From: a virus
Length of the DNA stretch: 36,387 nucleotides
Virus record (IMG/VR): IMGVR_UViG_3300032323_000325
Span: 1 to 36,387 of that record
Strand: one strand, 5' to 3'
In this document: piece after piece, positions 24,659 through 30,414 of the stretch
How positions within the stretch are numbered: the stretch's first letter is position 1
How the letters are laid out: every line of letters starts with the position of its first letter
The notes under the pieces: generated by a model
What the model saw: only the letters and a program-made list of their open reading frames with translations
Database searches by the model: none
Told to the model about the DNA's origin: nothing
Program-made: the position numbers and the translations under genes

Positions 24659-25819
24659 ATGATTGATGTAAGTTTAAAACAGTATGCAACTGAAAGACAG
24701 TTGCAGTACATTAACGCAATCAATGAACATGGAAGTTACAGAAAAGCCGCGACCGCATTGAATTGTGGCAAAGGTTCAATTCAGAAAGCCGTTGAATTGG
24801 TCAAACGCAAAGCGGCAAAACAAGGGTATGCCCCTGAACATGGAATGATTCACGCCGTTCCCGAACCGTTTATTGTCAAAGGCCATTCGACACTTTACGA
24901 TAAAGACGGCAACACAAAGTTGCAATGGGTAAAGACAACCGTTGAAGACACCAAAATTCAACAAATGATGTTAGAAGCTATTGAAGCGTTAAAAGAAGAA
25001 ATACCGCGTGTCAATCCAATGTCAGCCCCGCCGCTTGGCAATCACAACCTTTTAAACTGCTATGTCATAACCGATTATCATTTGGGCATGTTGGCATGGA
25101 GTGAAGAAACTAGAGGCGGTGATTGGGATATTGACATTGCCCAAGAATTAATTATCAAGTGGTTTGCACAAGCCATTCAACAATCACCCGATGCAGACAC
25201 AGCCGTTTTTGCACAACTATCAGATTTCTTGCACTTTGATGGCATGGATGCCGTCACGCCAGCATCAAAACATTTGCTTGATGTTGACACTAGGTTTGCC
25301 AAATTAGTTCGTTCAGCAATCAGGGTGTTGCGAACAGTGATTGATATGTTGCTGGCCAAGCATCAAAAGGTGCATGTCATTATGGCAGACGCAAATCACG
25401 ATCCAGTGTCACAAATATGGTTGCGCGAATGGTTCAGCGTGTTGTATGAGAATGAACCGCGTATCACAGTGGATAAATCGCCAAACCCTTATAATGCGTT
25501 TGAATTTGGCAAGACCGCATTGTTTTTCCATCATGGCCATAAACGCAAGGTGACAAACGTCAGTGAAGTATTTGCAGGCCAGTTCCGCGAAATGTTTGGC
25601 CGCACAAAATATGCTTATGCACACACAGGCCATTTGCATTCGATTGATGTTAAAGAAAACAACTTGATGATTGTAGAACAGCATCGAACGCTTGCCCCTG
25701 CGGATGCGTATGCCGCACGCGGCGGTTGGTTGTCAGGTCGTGATGCCAAAGTGATTACATATCATATCAATTTTGGTGAAGTCAGCAGATTAACCATTAA
25801 TTCGGATATGCTGAAATAG
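24659..25819 (+). CDS. HTH plus metallophosphoesterase-like protein
   Basis: A 386-residue protein. An N-terminal helix-turn-helix (QLQYINAINEHGSYRKAATALNCGKGSIQKAVELV) precedes a calcineurin-type phosphoesterase core with the usual motif order: ITDYHLGM (D-x-H), AQLSDFLHFDG, MADANHDPVSQ (variant of GNHD/E), FFHHGH and AHTGHLH. The metal ligands appear kept. Proteins of this combined build are widespread in phages next to the lysis or structural block; the substrate (nucleic acid or nucleotide) is unknown. Ribosome site AAAGGATAAGAC. Confidence 0.85.
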   Translation: MIDVSLKQYATERQLQYINAINEHGSYRKAATALNCGKGSIQKAVELVKRKAAKQGYAPEHGMIHAVPEPFIVKGHSTLYDKDGNTKLQWVKTTVEDTKIQQMMLEAIEALKEEIPRVNPMSAPPLGNHNLLNCYVITDYHLGMLAWSEETRGGDWDIDIAQELIIKWFAQAIQQSPDADTAVFAQLSDFLHFDGMDAVTPASKHLLDVDTRFAKLVRSAIRVLRTVIDMLLAKHQKVHVIMADANHDPVSQIWLREWFSVLYENEPRITVDKSPNPYNAFEFGKTALFFHHGHKRKVTNVSEVFAGQFREMFGRTKYAYAHTGHLHSIDVKENNLMIVEQHRTLAPADAYAARGGWLSGRDAKVITYHINFGEVSRLTINSDMLK

Positions 25820-25868
25820 TTTAATTTTTTGCCTGCAAATTAACTTATGGTTTATAAATCAGGCAAAA

Positions 25869-25881
25869 TGTAAACTTTACA
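25869..25881. repeat. Palindrome TGTAAA-C-TTTACA
   Basis: A 13-bp perfect dyad with one central base. A relative with the same half-sites but a 6-nt spacer lies at 26264-26281, so the two bracket the pqqA island. Such half-sites could bind a dimeric regulator. No protein is assigned. Confidence 0.4.
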
Positions 25882-25922
25882 ATACAACTGCAAAGTCTTT
25901 ACAAAAAATGATTTTATACAGA

Positions 25923-26027
25923 ATGCGGCGGTTAAATAATAAAAACTTATGGGATGGCCGTTATGTCAAAGTTCGCCGTTCAGATAAGAACAAGCGCAAA
26001 TATCTAAAAATTAGACATCAATCATGA
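25923..26027 (+). CDS. Possible 34-residue basic peptide
   Basis: A short ORF rich in Arg and Lys (MRRLNNKNLWDGRYVKVRRS at the start). There is no convincing ribosome site, and nothing in it is recognised. It lies in the otherwise non-coding 5' part of the pqqA island. It could be a real small protein or chance; apart from it and the dyads I see nothing else between 25820 and 26040. Confidence 0.25.
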   Translation: MRRLNNKNLWDGRYVKVRRSDKNKRKYLKIRHQS

Positions 26028-26040
26028 TTTTCACTATTGT

Positions 26041-26087
26041 TTGCGTGGAATATTAGGCAGATTATTATATGCAAGCAATTTTGCTTG
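26041..26087 (+). promoter_or_regulatory. Candidate pqqA promoter with dyad at the start site
   Basis: TTGCGT at 26041-26046 is 16 nt from TATTAT at 26063-26068. CAAGCAA at 26072-26078 and TTGCTTG at 26081-26087 form a 16-bp dyad located where transcription would begin, so it could be an operator or a 5' hairpin. AAGGG at 26097-26101 then gives a good ribosome site 8 nt before the pqqA ATG. Promoter boxes are inferred by eye. Confidence 0.45.
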
Positions 26088-26109
26088 ATATTTATTAAGG
26101 GCTAACATC

Positions 26110-26181
26110 ATGTGGACTAAACCAGCGGCAACAGAAATGCGTTTTGGCTTTGAAGTTACAATGTATGTAATGAACAAGTAA
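26110..26181 (+). CDS. pqqA: PqqA, ribosomal peptide precursor of the cofactor PQQ
   Basis: A 23-codon gene. The peptide starts MWTKPA, continues with [14 protein letters not shown] and has Glu15 and Tyr19 in the E-V-T-M-Y core. In PqqA of known PQQ producers (for example the 23-residue Klebsiella peptide) the same Glu15 and Tyr19 are cross-linked by the radical-SAM enzyme PqqE with its chaperone PqqD, then released and converted to PQQ by the remaining Pqq enzymes. Length, the MW.KPA start and the G.EVT.Y motif all match. The gene stands alone: no pqqB, C, D or E is in the window, so the peptide would feed host enzymes. It has a ribosome site (AAGGG) and a candidate promoter. PQQ is the cofactor of methanol dehydrogenases, suggesting a methylotrophic host. 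Confidence 0.93.
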   Translation: MWTKPAATEMRFGFEVTMYVMNK

Positions 26182-26187
26182 TTCAAC

Positions 26188-26259
26188 AGGATTCCAAATA
26201 TAACGCCAAGCAGGAAACTTTCTTTATAACAAAGGTAATAATCAAGCATTTGGAATCCT
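26188..26259. repeat. 12-bp inverted repeat downstream of pqqA
   Basis: AGGATTCCAAAT at 26188-26199 and ATTTGGAATCCT at 26248-26259 are perfect reverse complements separated by 48 nt. The first arm starts 7 nt after the pqqA stop. There is no T-run after the second arm, so it is not a normal terminator. It could fold into an RNA stem protecting the pqqA transcript 3' end, or mark the edges of an acquired segment. Confidence 0.6.
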
Positions 26260-26263
26260 ATGA

Positions 26264-26281
26264 TGTAAAATATACTTTACA
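26264..26281. repeat. Palindrome TGTAAA-N6-TTTACA
   Basis: An 18-bp dyad with the same half-sites as the palindrome at 25869-25881. It lies between pqqA and the terminator of the leftward operon. A regulator-binding role is inference. Confidence 0.4.
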
Positions 26282-26290
26282 TTTTGAATT

Positions 26291-26319
26291 AAAAAAATAG
26301 GGGGCGTTTTAAGCCCCCT
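26291..26319 (-). terminator. Intrinsic terminator of the leftward operon
   Basis: AGGGGGC at 26299-26305 and GCCCCCT at 26313-26319 form a perfect 7-bp GC-rich stem with a 7-nt loop. On the minus strand it is followed by a run of seven T (A run at 26291-26297), which is an ideal rho-independent terminator for the leftward genes. It would also block that transcription from running antisense through pqqA. Between it and the last gene (26320-26366) I see nothing. Confidence 0.85.
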
Positions 26320-26366
26320 TAAACGTAGTGTGCGGAGATTCACACCAAATGGCATTTTCATGCCAG

Positions 26367-26510
26367 TTAATTATCAGTAATTATGTCAAACAAGTCAAGA
26401 ATCCAAAGCCATATAATTGCAATTGGAATCCATGCCCAACAAGTTAATATCAACAACCAAACTTTGTGTTTAGTTTTCAATGTCGTTTTCCGTATAACCA
26501 ACATTCCCAT
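26367..26510 (-). CDS. Small membrane protein at the operon end
   Basis: About 47 residues from the ATG at 26510, with one strong hydrophobic helix VWLLILTCWAWIPIAIIWLWILDLF and a short acidic end. The start is uncertain: an ATG at 26504 or a TTG at 26480 (with GGAAAA upstream) would also keep the helix, and an in-frame ATG at 26555 lies further inside the preceding gene. It overlaps the 3' end of the upstream gene. Family not recognised. Confidence 0.55.
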   Translation of the reverse strand: MGMLVIRKTTLKTKHKVWLLILTCWAWIPIAIIWLWILDLFDIITDN

Positions 26511-26694
26511 TTTGGGCGATAGCGCGGTCGCGTGATGTTGTTTGCCAGTCTTCACTGTATTCAGGCAATGGCGGCGGAATATACTTTTCTTTTTTCTTTA
26601 CGCCAAAAATTCTATCAAAGGCCGCTTCACCTTCAGGACTTAAAACCCCGCGTGTTTGTATTGCATCGCCAGTAATGTCATTTGTTGCCGCCAT
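26470..26694 (-). CDS. Hypothetical protein, 74 residues
   Basis: A polar 74-residue protein (GVLSPEGEAAFDRIFGVKKKEKYIPPPLPEYSEDW in the middle) with no membrane segment. It starts in an overlap with the stop of the 59-residue membrane protein upstream, with an AAAGGGTAAC-type ribosome site. Tight coupling places it in the leftward operon. I recognise no family. Confidence 0.65.
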   Translation of the reverse strand: MAATNDITGDAIQTRGVLSPEGEAAFDRIFGVKKKEKYIPPPLPEYSEDWQTTSRDRAIAQNGNVGYTENDIEN

Positions 26695-26857
26695 TTGTTA
26701 CCCTTTCAACTGAATCAATAAATGCCGTTAATAACCCCAACGGGATTGTCATAAAAACATACCACCAATTGTGTTCAGACATAATTAGCCAAGCAATGCC
26801 AAGCTGGCCAATCAAATCAATAATTGTATATTGTTTTTTTGCTAAATATTTAATCAT
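26678..26857 (-). CDS. 59-residue membrane protein
   Basis: MIKYLAKKQYTIIDLIGQLG is followed by hydrophobic stretches IAWLIMSEH and WWYVFMTIPLGLLTAFI, suggesting one or two membrane passes. It is joined to its neighbours by a TAATG overlap upstream (stop of the winged-helix gene) and a 17-nt overlap downstream. The full junction fit supports a real gene despite the small size. Role unknown. Confidence 0.6.
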   Translation of the reverse strand: MIKYLAKKQYTIIDLIGQLGIAWLIMSEHNWWYVFMTIPLGLLTAFIDSVERVTNGGNK

Positions 26858-27309
26858 TATGCAAATCCATCATAAAGTGCAAAGGATGAACCAATTGACG
26901 CGCCCATTGCTTTTCGTTTAGGTCGTTGCCAAGCATAGTCACTGCCGGGGCGATCAAGGTTGCGAACAATACGGCCAAACGGTGACGGCACTTCACGATG
27001 TCGGTTATGTGCAACATCGGATATGTTCGTCATGCGTTGCACTAATTCCTTTTCAATTTGCGCGTCAGTGCGCGGAATGAACGGCTTGTTAGTGGAACGG
27101 TAAAATTTCATGTTGCCTTTTTGCATTACTTTCACATCAACAACATGCCCTTCATCCATTAAGAACCGCAAATACCATTTAACAGCACTTGCATTTTCGC
27201 CAGTAATTCTTGAAAGTTCCATTTGCGTCAGCACTTGTTTCAATAAAATATTGTAAACGTTCAAACGCTTTTCATCGCATATTTTATAACGCCGATATTT
27301 TGGGTTCAT
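26857..27309 (-). CDS. Winged-helix DNA-binding protein
   Basis: A 150-residue basic protein. Residues about 15-55 (KRLNVYNILLKQVLTQMELSRITGENASAVKWYLRFLMDEGHVVDV) form a winged helix-turn-helix of the MarR/ArsR-like shape: helix, helix, recognition helix, wing. The C-terminal half is basic and probably disordered (RHREVPSPFGRIVRNLDRPG). It could regulate the early region or assist replication. Ribosome site AAAGGAAACGAC. It begins 72 nt after the SSB-like gene, in a gap with nothing else seen. Confidence 0.65.
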   Translation of the reverse strand: MNPKYRRYKICDEKRLNVYNILLKQVLTQMELSRITGENASAVKWYLRFLMDEGHVVDVKVMQKGNMKFYRSTNKPFIPRTDAQIEKELVQRMTNISDVAHNRHREVPSPFGRIVRNLDRPGSDYAWQRPKRKAMGASIGSSFALYDGFA

Positions 27310-27381
27310 GTCGTTTCCTTTCTTATATGGATGGGCTTACTTTCACACCCCCTGCATGATTTCAGCCCAATTTTTTACACG

Positions 27382-27636
27382 CTAGAACGGGATATTTTCG
27401 TCAGGCGCATCATTTAACCCAGCATTGCTTGGTTGATTGTTTGCAGTTTTTTCATCAGGTTTAAACATTTGAAACCAACCGTCAAAGTTTACTGGCATTG
27501 ATTCAATTATCAAAGCAATCCCAGCATCGTTTTTGGCTTCAATAGCAACGCCGCAACGATGCCAGCGTGTTTTCATTTCACCCGCTTTGTTTTTGTATTC
27601 ACCGGCTTTCGCCATCACATTAAATAGAACCGCCAT
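27382..27636 (-). CDS. Small putative ssDNA-binding protein with SSB-like tip
   Basis: An 84-residue protein. The N-terminal strands (LFNVMAKAGEYKNKAGEMKTRWHRCGVAIEA) recall the first strands of an OB fold, and the chain ends in APDENIPF, very like the acidic C-terminal tip (D-D-I-P-F) by which bacterial SSB recruits partner proteins. Together with exonuclease and ERF genes upstream it fits a phage recombination set. It is much shorter than usual SSB (about 170), so a partial OB fold or a different fold is possible. Confidence 0.6.
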   Translation of the reverse strand: MAVLFNVMAKAGEYKNKAGEMKTRWHRCGVAIEAKNDAGIALIIESMPVNFDGWFQMFKPDEKTANNQPSNAGLNDAPDENIPF

Positions 27637-28252
27637 TTTTAATACCTTTCAATTGTTGTGTCAACGTTTCCGTTTCCGTTAAAAATTTAATTACTTCACT
27701 TTCTAATTCCGCAATATACGCATCATCACGTTCAACGCGATAAATATATAGTGCTAAATTATCACCAACGTCAGGACAATAGGACACAAAATCAACCCAT
27801 TTGCGGCCAGTGCAAGCCAATTGCCATTGCATTTGATGATAATACTTTGCAGGCGATTTGCCTGATAAGACTGTTTCAACATGATTAGCGGCCGTTGGGC
27901 ATTTAATTTCAATCAGCCCTTCACTACCAACCATTCCGTCAGGTGATGCCCCAGCCATTTTAATTGTTGGATGATTAACAAATGCAATTTCAGTGACAAA
28001 CACACCTGACAATGCTTCATATAATGAACGGGCAACTGGTTCAAGCATTGTGCCGCGTTCCATGTGATGATTGGTAAACCCTTCATCCTTTGTGCCTGTT
28101 AAGCGTTCACAAACCAATTGAATGCGGTAGTTGCGGCGGGTAGCGGCTTCACCTGATTTGCCAGCGGCCATAACATCGGCAACACGGCTGGCGGTTACTT
28201 TACCCAGTCGCATGGCAAACCATTCAGGCGTGCCTTGTTCAATGTTTTCCAT
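27620..28252 (-). CDS. YqaJ/lambda-type exonuclease
   Basis: A 210-residue alkaline-exonuclease-like protein. GTPEWFAMRLGKVTASRVADVMA is the typical YqaJ start, and the PD-(D/E)XK core is seen in MERGTMLEPVARSLYE, MAGASPDGMVG and LIEIKCPTAANH (Asp, then Glu-x-Lys), followed by YYHQMQWQLACTGRKWVDFVSY. It resects DNA ends so that the annealing protein can act. ATG at 28252 has ribosome site AAGGTGA; an in-frame ATG at 28315 lies within the small upstream ORF. Confidence 0.92.
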   Translation of the reverse strand: MENIEQGTPEWFAMRLGKVTASRVADVMAAGKSGEAATRRNYRIQLVCERLTGTKDEGFTNHHMERGTMLEPVARSLYEALSGVFVTEIAFVNHPTIKMAGASPDGMVGSEGLIEIKCPTAANHVETVLSGKSPAKYYHQMQWQLACTGRKWVDFVSYCPDVGDNLALYIYRVERDDAYIAELESEVIKFLTETETLTQQLKGIKNGGSI

Positions 28253-28391
28253 CAAATTCACCTTTTTTAACTGGATTTGCAAGGCGATATTTGTTGCCCA
28301 AATATGCAATGGCATCCATTAATTTTTTATCGTAAATTTTTTTGTGTTTTGCATCAGGATTTTTCATGCCATAAAGTGAAATGATTGTCAT
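28239..28391 (-). CDS. 50-residue basic protein between ERF and exonuclease
   Basis: An intact ORF, MTIISLYGMKNPDAKHKKIY at the start, rich in Lys and with GNKYRLANPVKKGEF near the end. It fills the gap between the two recombination genes exactly, begins 1 nt after the ERF stop with a GAGGG ribosome site, and overlaps the exonuclease start by 14 nt. Family unknown. It could be an accessory factor of the recombination pair. Confidence 0.6.
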   Translation of the reverse strand: MTIISLYGMKNPDAKHKKIYDKKLMDAIAYLGNKYRLANPVKKGEFDGKH

Positions 28392-28392
28392 T

Positions 28393-28965
28393 TTAATTTC
28401 CCTCAAAAAGTGATTTCATTTGGTCTTTAGCGGTGACAACGGCTTTAGTTGCCGCAACATCGCCTTTGCATAACACAATGACAGTTTGATATGCCGTCAT
28501 TAATTCAGCCATTGTCTTGCAGTTTGTTATTTGCTTGACCAATGTTTCCGTAGAAATACGGTTGCCTTCATCGCGATTGCTTGCCCTATCGCCATCATCA
28601 TCATCAGCGTATAAGCCACAAATAGCAGAAAGAGAATAGCGGCGTAAATAGGTAAGTGCCGAACCGAAACCCTGCGGGTCTTGTTTAGATAATGGGCAAG
28701 TCGCGGTGTCTTCAATCCATTCCCCCGATGTGTGTAATAAGCGTGTTGTTAGGTGCAAGCGGCCATCATCACTTGGCGTTGGCGTTTGCATGAATATAAT
28801 GTTGTTGTCGTTTAATTGCGTTTTGACCGCATCAATCACGCTGGATAGATCAGCGTAGTTATTTTTTAAGTGCGGGTTTTTTGCGTTTTCTACAGCAAAC
28901 TTAATTGATTTTTGCGCCAATAGCAAATCAGGTGCAATTTTTACAAGCGTTTCGGATGTTTTCAT
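28393..28965 (-). CDS. ERF-family single-strand annealing protein
   Basis: A 190-residue recombinase of the ERF type. Diagnostic segments are LLLAQKSIKFAVENAKNPHLKNNYADLSSVIDAV and GFGSALTYLRRYSLSAICGLYADDDDGDRA, the family's conserved core. It anneals complementary strands after resection. The C-terminal part is helical and ends MKSLFEGN. It is transcribed with the exonuclease and SSB-like genes, forming a complete two-component recombination system. Confidence 0.92.
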   Translation of the reverse strand: MKTSETLVKIAPDLLLAQKSIKFAVENAKNPHLKNNYADLSSVIDAVKTQLNDNNIIFMQTPTPSDDGRLHLTTRLLHTSGEWIEDTATCPLSKQDPQGFGSALTYLRRYSLSAICGLYADDDDGDRASNRDEGNRISTETLVKQITNCKTMAELMTAYQTVIVLCKGDVAATKAVVTAKDQMKSLFEGN

Positions 28966-28971
28966 GTTGTC

Positions 28972-29250
28972 TTATTCCTGTTCTAGTTTAATTTTGCCTA
29001 TGTATATTCCATCTTCTTGAATAGATGTTCTTAATAAATAATTATGTGGGGCTACTGTTCTGTTCATATACACATACAAATACTGTGGCTTTTTAGGCTG
29101 TGGTTTAATGCGGTATTCGTGTCGTTCAGCAAATGTAGGTGCAACTTTTTTATTAATTTTGTTCCATTCATCTTCGCCGTGATACTTACATTCAATCTCT
29201 GCACCATCAGCCCATGCTTTTATTTCTTTATGCCATTTATGTTGTGCCAT
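28972..29250 (-). CDS. Conserved phage hypothetical protein, 92 residues
   Basis: It opens with KWHKEIKAWADGAEIECKY and continues with EWNKINKKVAPTFAERHEYRIKPQPKKP, a pattern seen in many phage proteins in which a short 'I.aWadGa.ie.r....W........w....yRIkp' unit is repeated or isolated. Function unknown. It follows the 28-residue membrane peptide by 1 nt. Confidence 0.65.
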   Translation of the reverse strand: MAQHKWHKEIKAWADGAEIECKYHGEDEWNKINKKVAPTFAERHEYRIKPQPKKPQYLYVYMNRTVAPHNYLLRTSIQEDGIYIGKIKLEQE

Positions 29251-29251
29251 A

Positions 29252-29338
29252 TTAATACCACCATTTAATTAAAGAATATGCAAAAAATGCAAATGCAAGC
29301 GTTGTAAATATGTATAAAGCCCAGTCGTGGTTGTTCAT
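29252..29338 (-). CDS. 28-residue single-pass membrane peptide
   Basis: MNNHDWALYIFTTLAFAFFA and four to eight more residues form a single membrane helix. A GAGGG ribosome site lies 8 nt before the ATG, the start is 2 nt after the previous stop and the stop is 1 nt before the next ATG. Such exact filling of a gap supports expression. Role unknown; small early membrane peptides can act in superinfection exclusion or lysis control. Confidence 0.5.
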   Translation of the reverse strand: MNNHDWALYIFTTLAFAFFAYSLIKWWY

Positions 29339-29339
29339 G

Positions 29340-29561
29340 TTATTTGCCCTCGATGCTAAAGATTTCGTTTTCGATGTCTTCAATAATAGAAGATGAAAGA
29401 ATTGACCAAATGTTGGTTGTGTCACCCGTCAGTTCAACTGAACGGATGTCAATGTCATAAAGTGTTGGTGAATCGCCAGTGCCATAAGCGTCACGGCATT
29501 TTTCGCAGGTGTAGTAAACATCAAGGTCGATTCCGTTGATGGTGATGGTTTGAACAGACAT
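29340..29561 (-). CDS. Hypothetical protein, 73 residues
   Basis: Start ATG at 29561 follows AAAGGAAACAAT; an earlier in-frame ATG at 29615 lies inside the upstream gene. The protein has a CEKC pair (YYTCEKCRDAYG) that might bind metal as part of a partial site, then an acidic C-terminal half. I recognise no family. Confidence 0.65.
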   Translation of the reverse strand: MSVQTITINGIDLDVYYTCEKCRDAYGTGDSPTLYDIDIRSVELTGDTTNIWSILSSSIIEDIENEIFSIEGK

Positions 29562-29604
29562 ATTGTTTCCTTTCGTTTCCAGTAAGGGGCTTGCGCCCCA
29601 TTTG

Positions 29605-29841
29605 TTATTCATCATTCATTACATAATTAAATAAAACAAATTTTGCGCGATTAATAGTTTGGCGCGCTTGTTCATTCATGTCAAATTCAATTTCTTGTTG
29701 TGCATCAGACATTAGACTTGCGGCGCACATAACATAATCTTTAATTCCAATTAGACTTTTACGCAATTGTTCTTCAGAACAACCGTAGCATTGTAAATCC
29801 CATTCTAATTGTTCGTTTGTTTGTGTTGTAGTTGTTGTCAT
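29605..29841 (-). CDS. First gene of the leftward operon, 78 residues
   Basis: A soluble, helical, acidic protein from the ATG at 29841 (AAAAGGAAAC upstream), beginning MTTTTTQTNEQLEWDLQCYG. An ATG at 29910 in frame would start before the promoter -10 box and is less likely. As the first early gene it might be a host-takeover or regulatory factor, but no motif shows this. Confidence 0.65.
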   Translation of the reverse strand: MTTTTTQTNEQLEWDLQCYGCSEEQLRKSLIGIKDYVMCAASLMSDAQQEIEFDMNEQARQTINRAKFVLFNYVMNDE

Positions 29842-29888
29842 TTTAGTTTCCTTTTCGTTTCCGTTAATATGCGAAGTGCATGAGTAAG

Positions 29889-29917
29889 AATATACAGATA
29901 AATTATACATTGTGCAA
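29889..29917 (-). promoter_or_regulatory. Leftward early promoter
   Basis: On the minus strand TTGCAC (29917-29912) is 17 nt from TATATT (29894-29889), a good sigma-70 match and spacing. It would drive the recombination operon. It lies in the only divergent intergenic region of the window. Confidence 0.6.
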
Positions 29918-29930
29918 ACTATTTATACAT
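29891..29930. repeat. Repeated TTATACAT/TATACA sites in the divergent control region
   Basis: TTATACAT occurs at 29903-29910 and again at 29923-29930, exactly 20 bp apart (about two helical turns), and TATACA also occurs at 29891-29896. The repeats overlap the leftward promoter. They could be operators for a phage regulator such as the small XRE protein at 31905, or AT-rich promoter elements. Confidence 0.45.
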
Positions 29931-29961
29931 TTTTTAAAAATAATTTGAAAGTGTGGTTTTT

Positions 29962-30309
29962 ATGCAACAATCTGAACATCAAGAACAAGTTGCCCTGATT
30001 CAATGGTTTCGCATGGCATATCCAAAGTTGATATTGTTTGCCATTCCCAACGCCGCAAAACGTAGCCCGCAACTGGCCAGTTACATGAAAGCCGAAGGCA
30101 TGTTGGCTGGCGTGTCGGATTTGTTTTTAATGAAACCAAACAAAACGCATCATGGCTTGTTTGTTGAAATGAAGTCAAAGGCTGGCAAAGTTTCAGATCA
30201 GCAAGAATATTTTATTGGCATGGCAAAAGCCAACGGGTATGCGGCTTGCGTATGTTATTCATTTGATGAAGCGCAGGCGGCAATCACAAATTACTTGCAT
30301 GATGTATAA
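29962..30309 (+). CDS. VRR-NUC domain nuclease
   Basis: A 115-residue protein from the ATG at 29962 (a GTG at 29953 is possible). It spans a whole VRR-NUC domain of the PD-(D/E)XK group: SEHQEQVALIQWFRMAYPKL, IPNAAKRSPQ, GMLAGVSDLFLMKP (Asp) and LFVEMKSKAGKVSDQQ (Glu-x-Lys). Such phage proteins are thought to resolve or cut branched DNA. First gene of the rightward early operon. Confidence 0.9.
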   Translation: MQQSEHQEQVALIQWFRMAYPKLILFAIPNAAKRSPQLASYMKAEGMLAGVSDLFLMKPNKTHHGLFVEMKSKAGKVSDQQEYFIGMAKANGYAACVCYSFDEAQAAITNYLHDV

Positions 30310-30339
30310 GTTATGAATTAAGATGAATAAGGCTAGGTT

Positions 30340-30413
30340 ATGCAGACCGAAAAGGTGAATCCCGATTTCACCCTGCCAACTTTCTAACATCGGGGAAACT
30401 GTCGGGGGTTTTA
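30340..30413 (+). promoter_or_regulatory. Structured leader with upstream ORF before the replication gene (element copy 2)
   Basis: GGTGAA (30354-30359) pairs with TTCACC (30367-30372) around a 7-nt loop; CCCGAT in that loop (30361-30366) can pair with ATCGGG at 30389-30394, giving an H-type pseudoknot. CCCGA could instead pair with TCGGG at 30402-30406, next to GGGGG (30404-30408), the ribosome site for the ATG at 30415. A 15-codon ORF (MQTEKVNPDFTLPTF) runs from 30340 to 30387 through the structure. TTTCACCC, CTAACAT and GGGAAAC are shared with the element at 9499-9551. Confidence 0.55.
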
Positions 30414-30414
30414 A

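Noticed and set aside
25827-25868. 9-bp inverted repeat TTTTGCCTG / CAGGCAAAA as a late-operon terminator
   Set aside because: The 24-nt loop is long and neither strand has a T-run after the stem, so intrinsic termination is not supported.
26034-26249. 71-codon minus-strand ORF with a membrane-like segment, opposite pqqA
   Set aside because: It has an AGGA-type site, but it is downstream of the leftward operon terminator and is the antisense of pqqA and its flanks; the PqqA match explains this DNA better.
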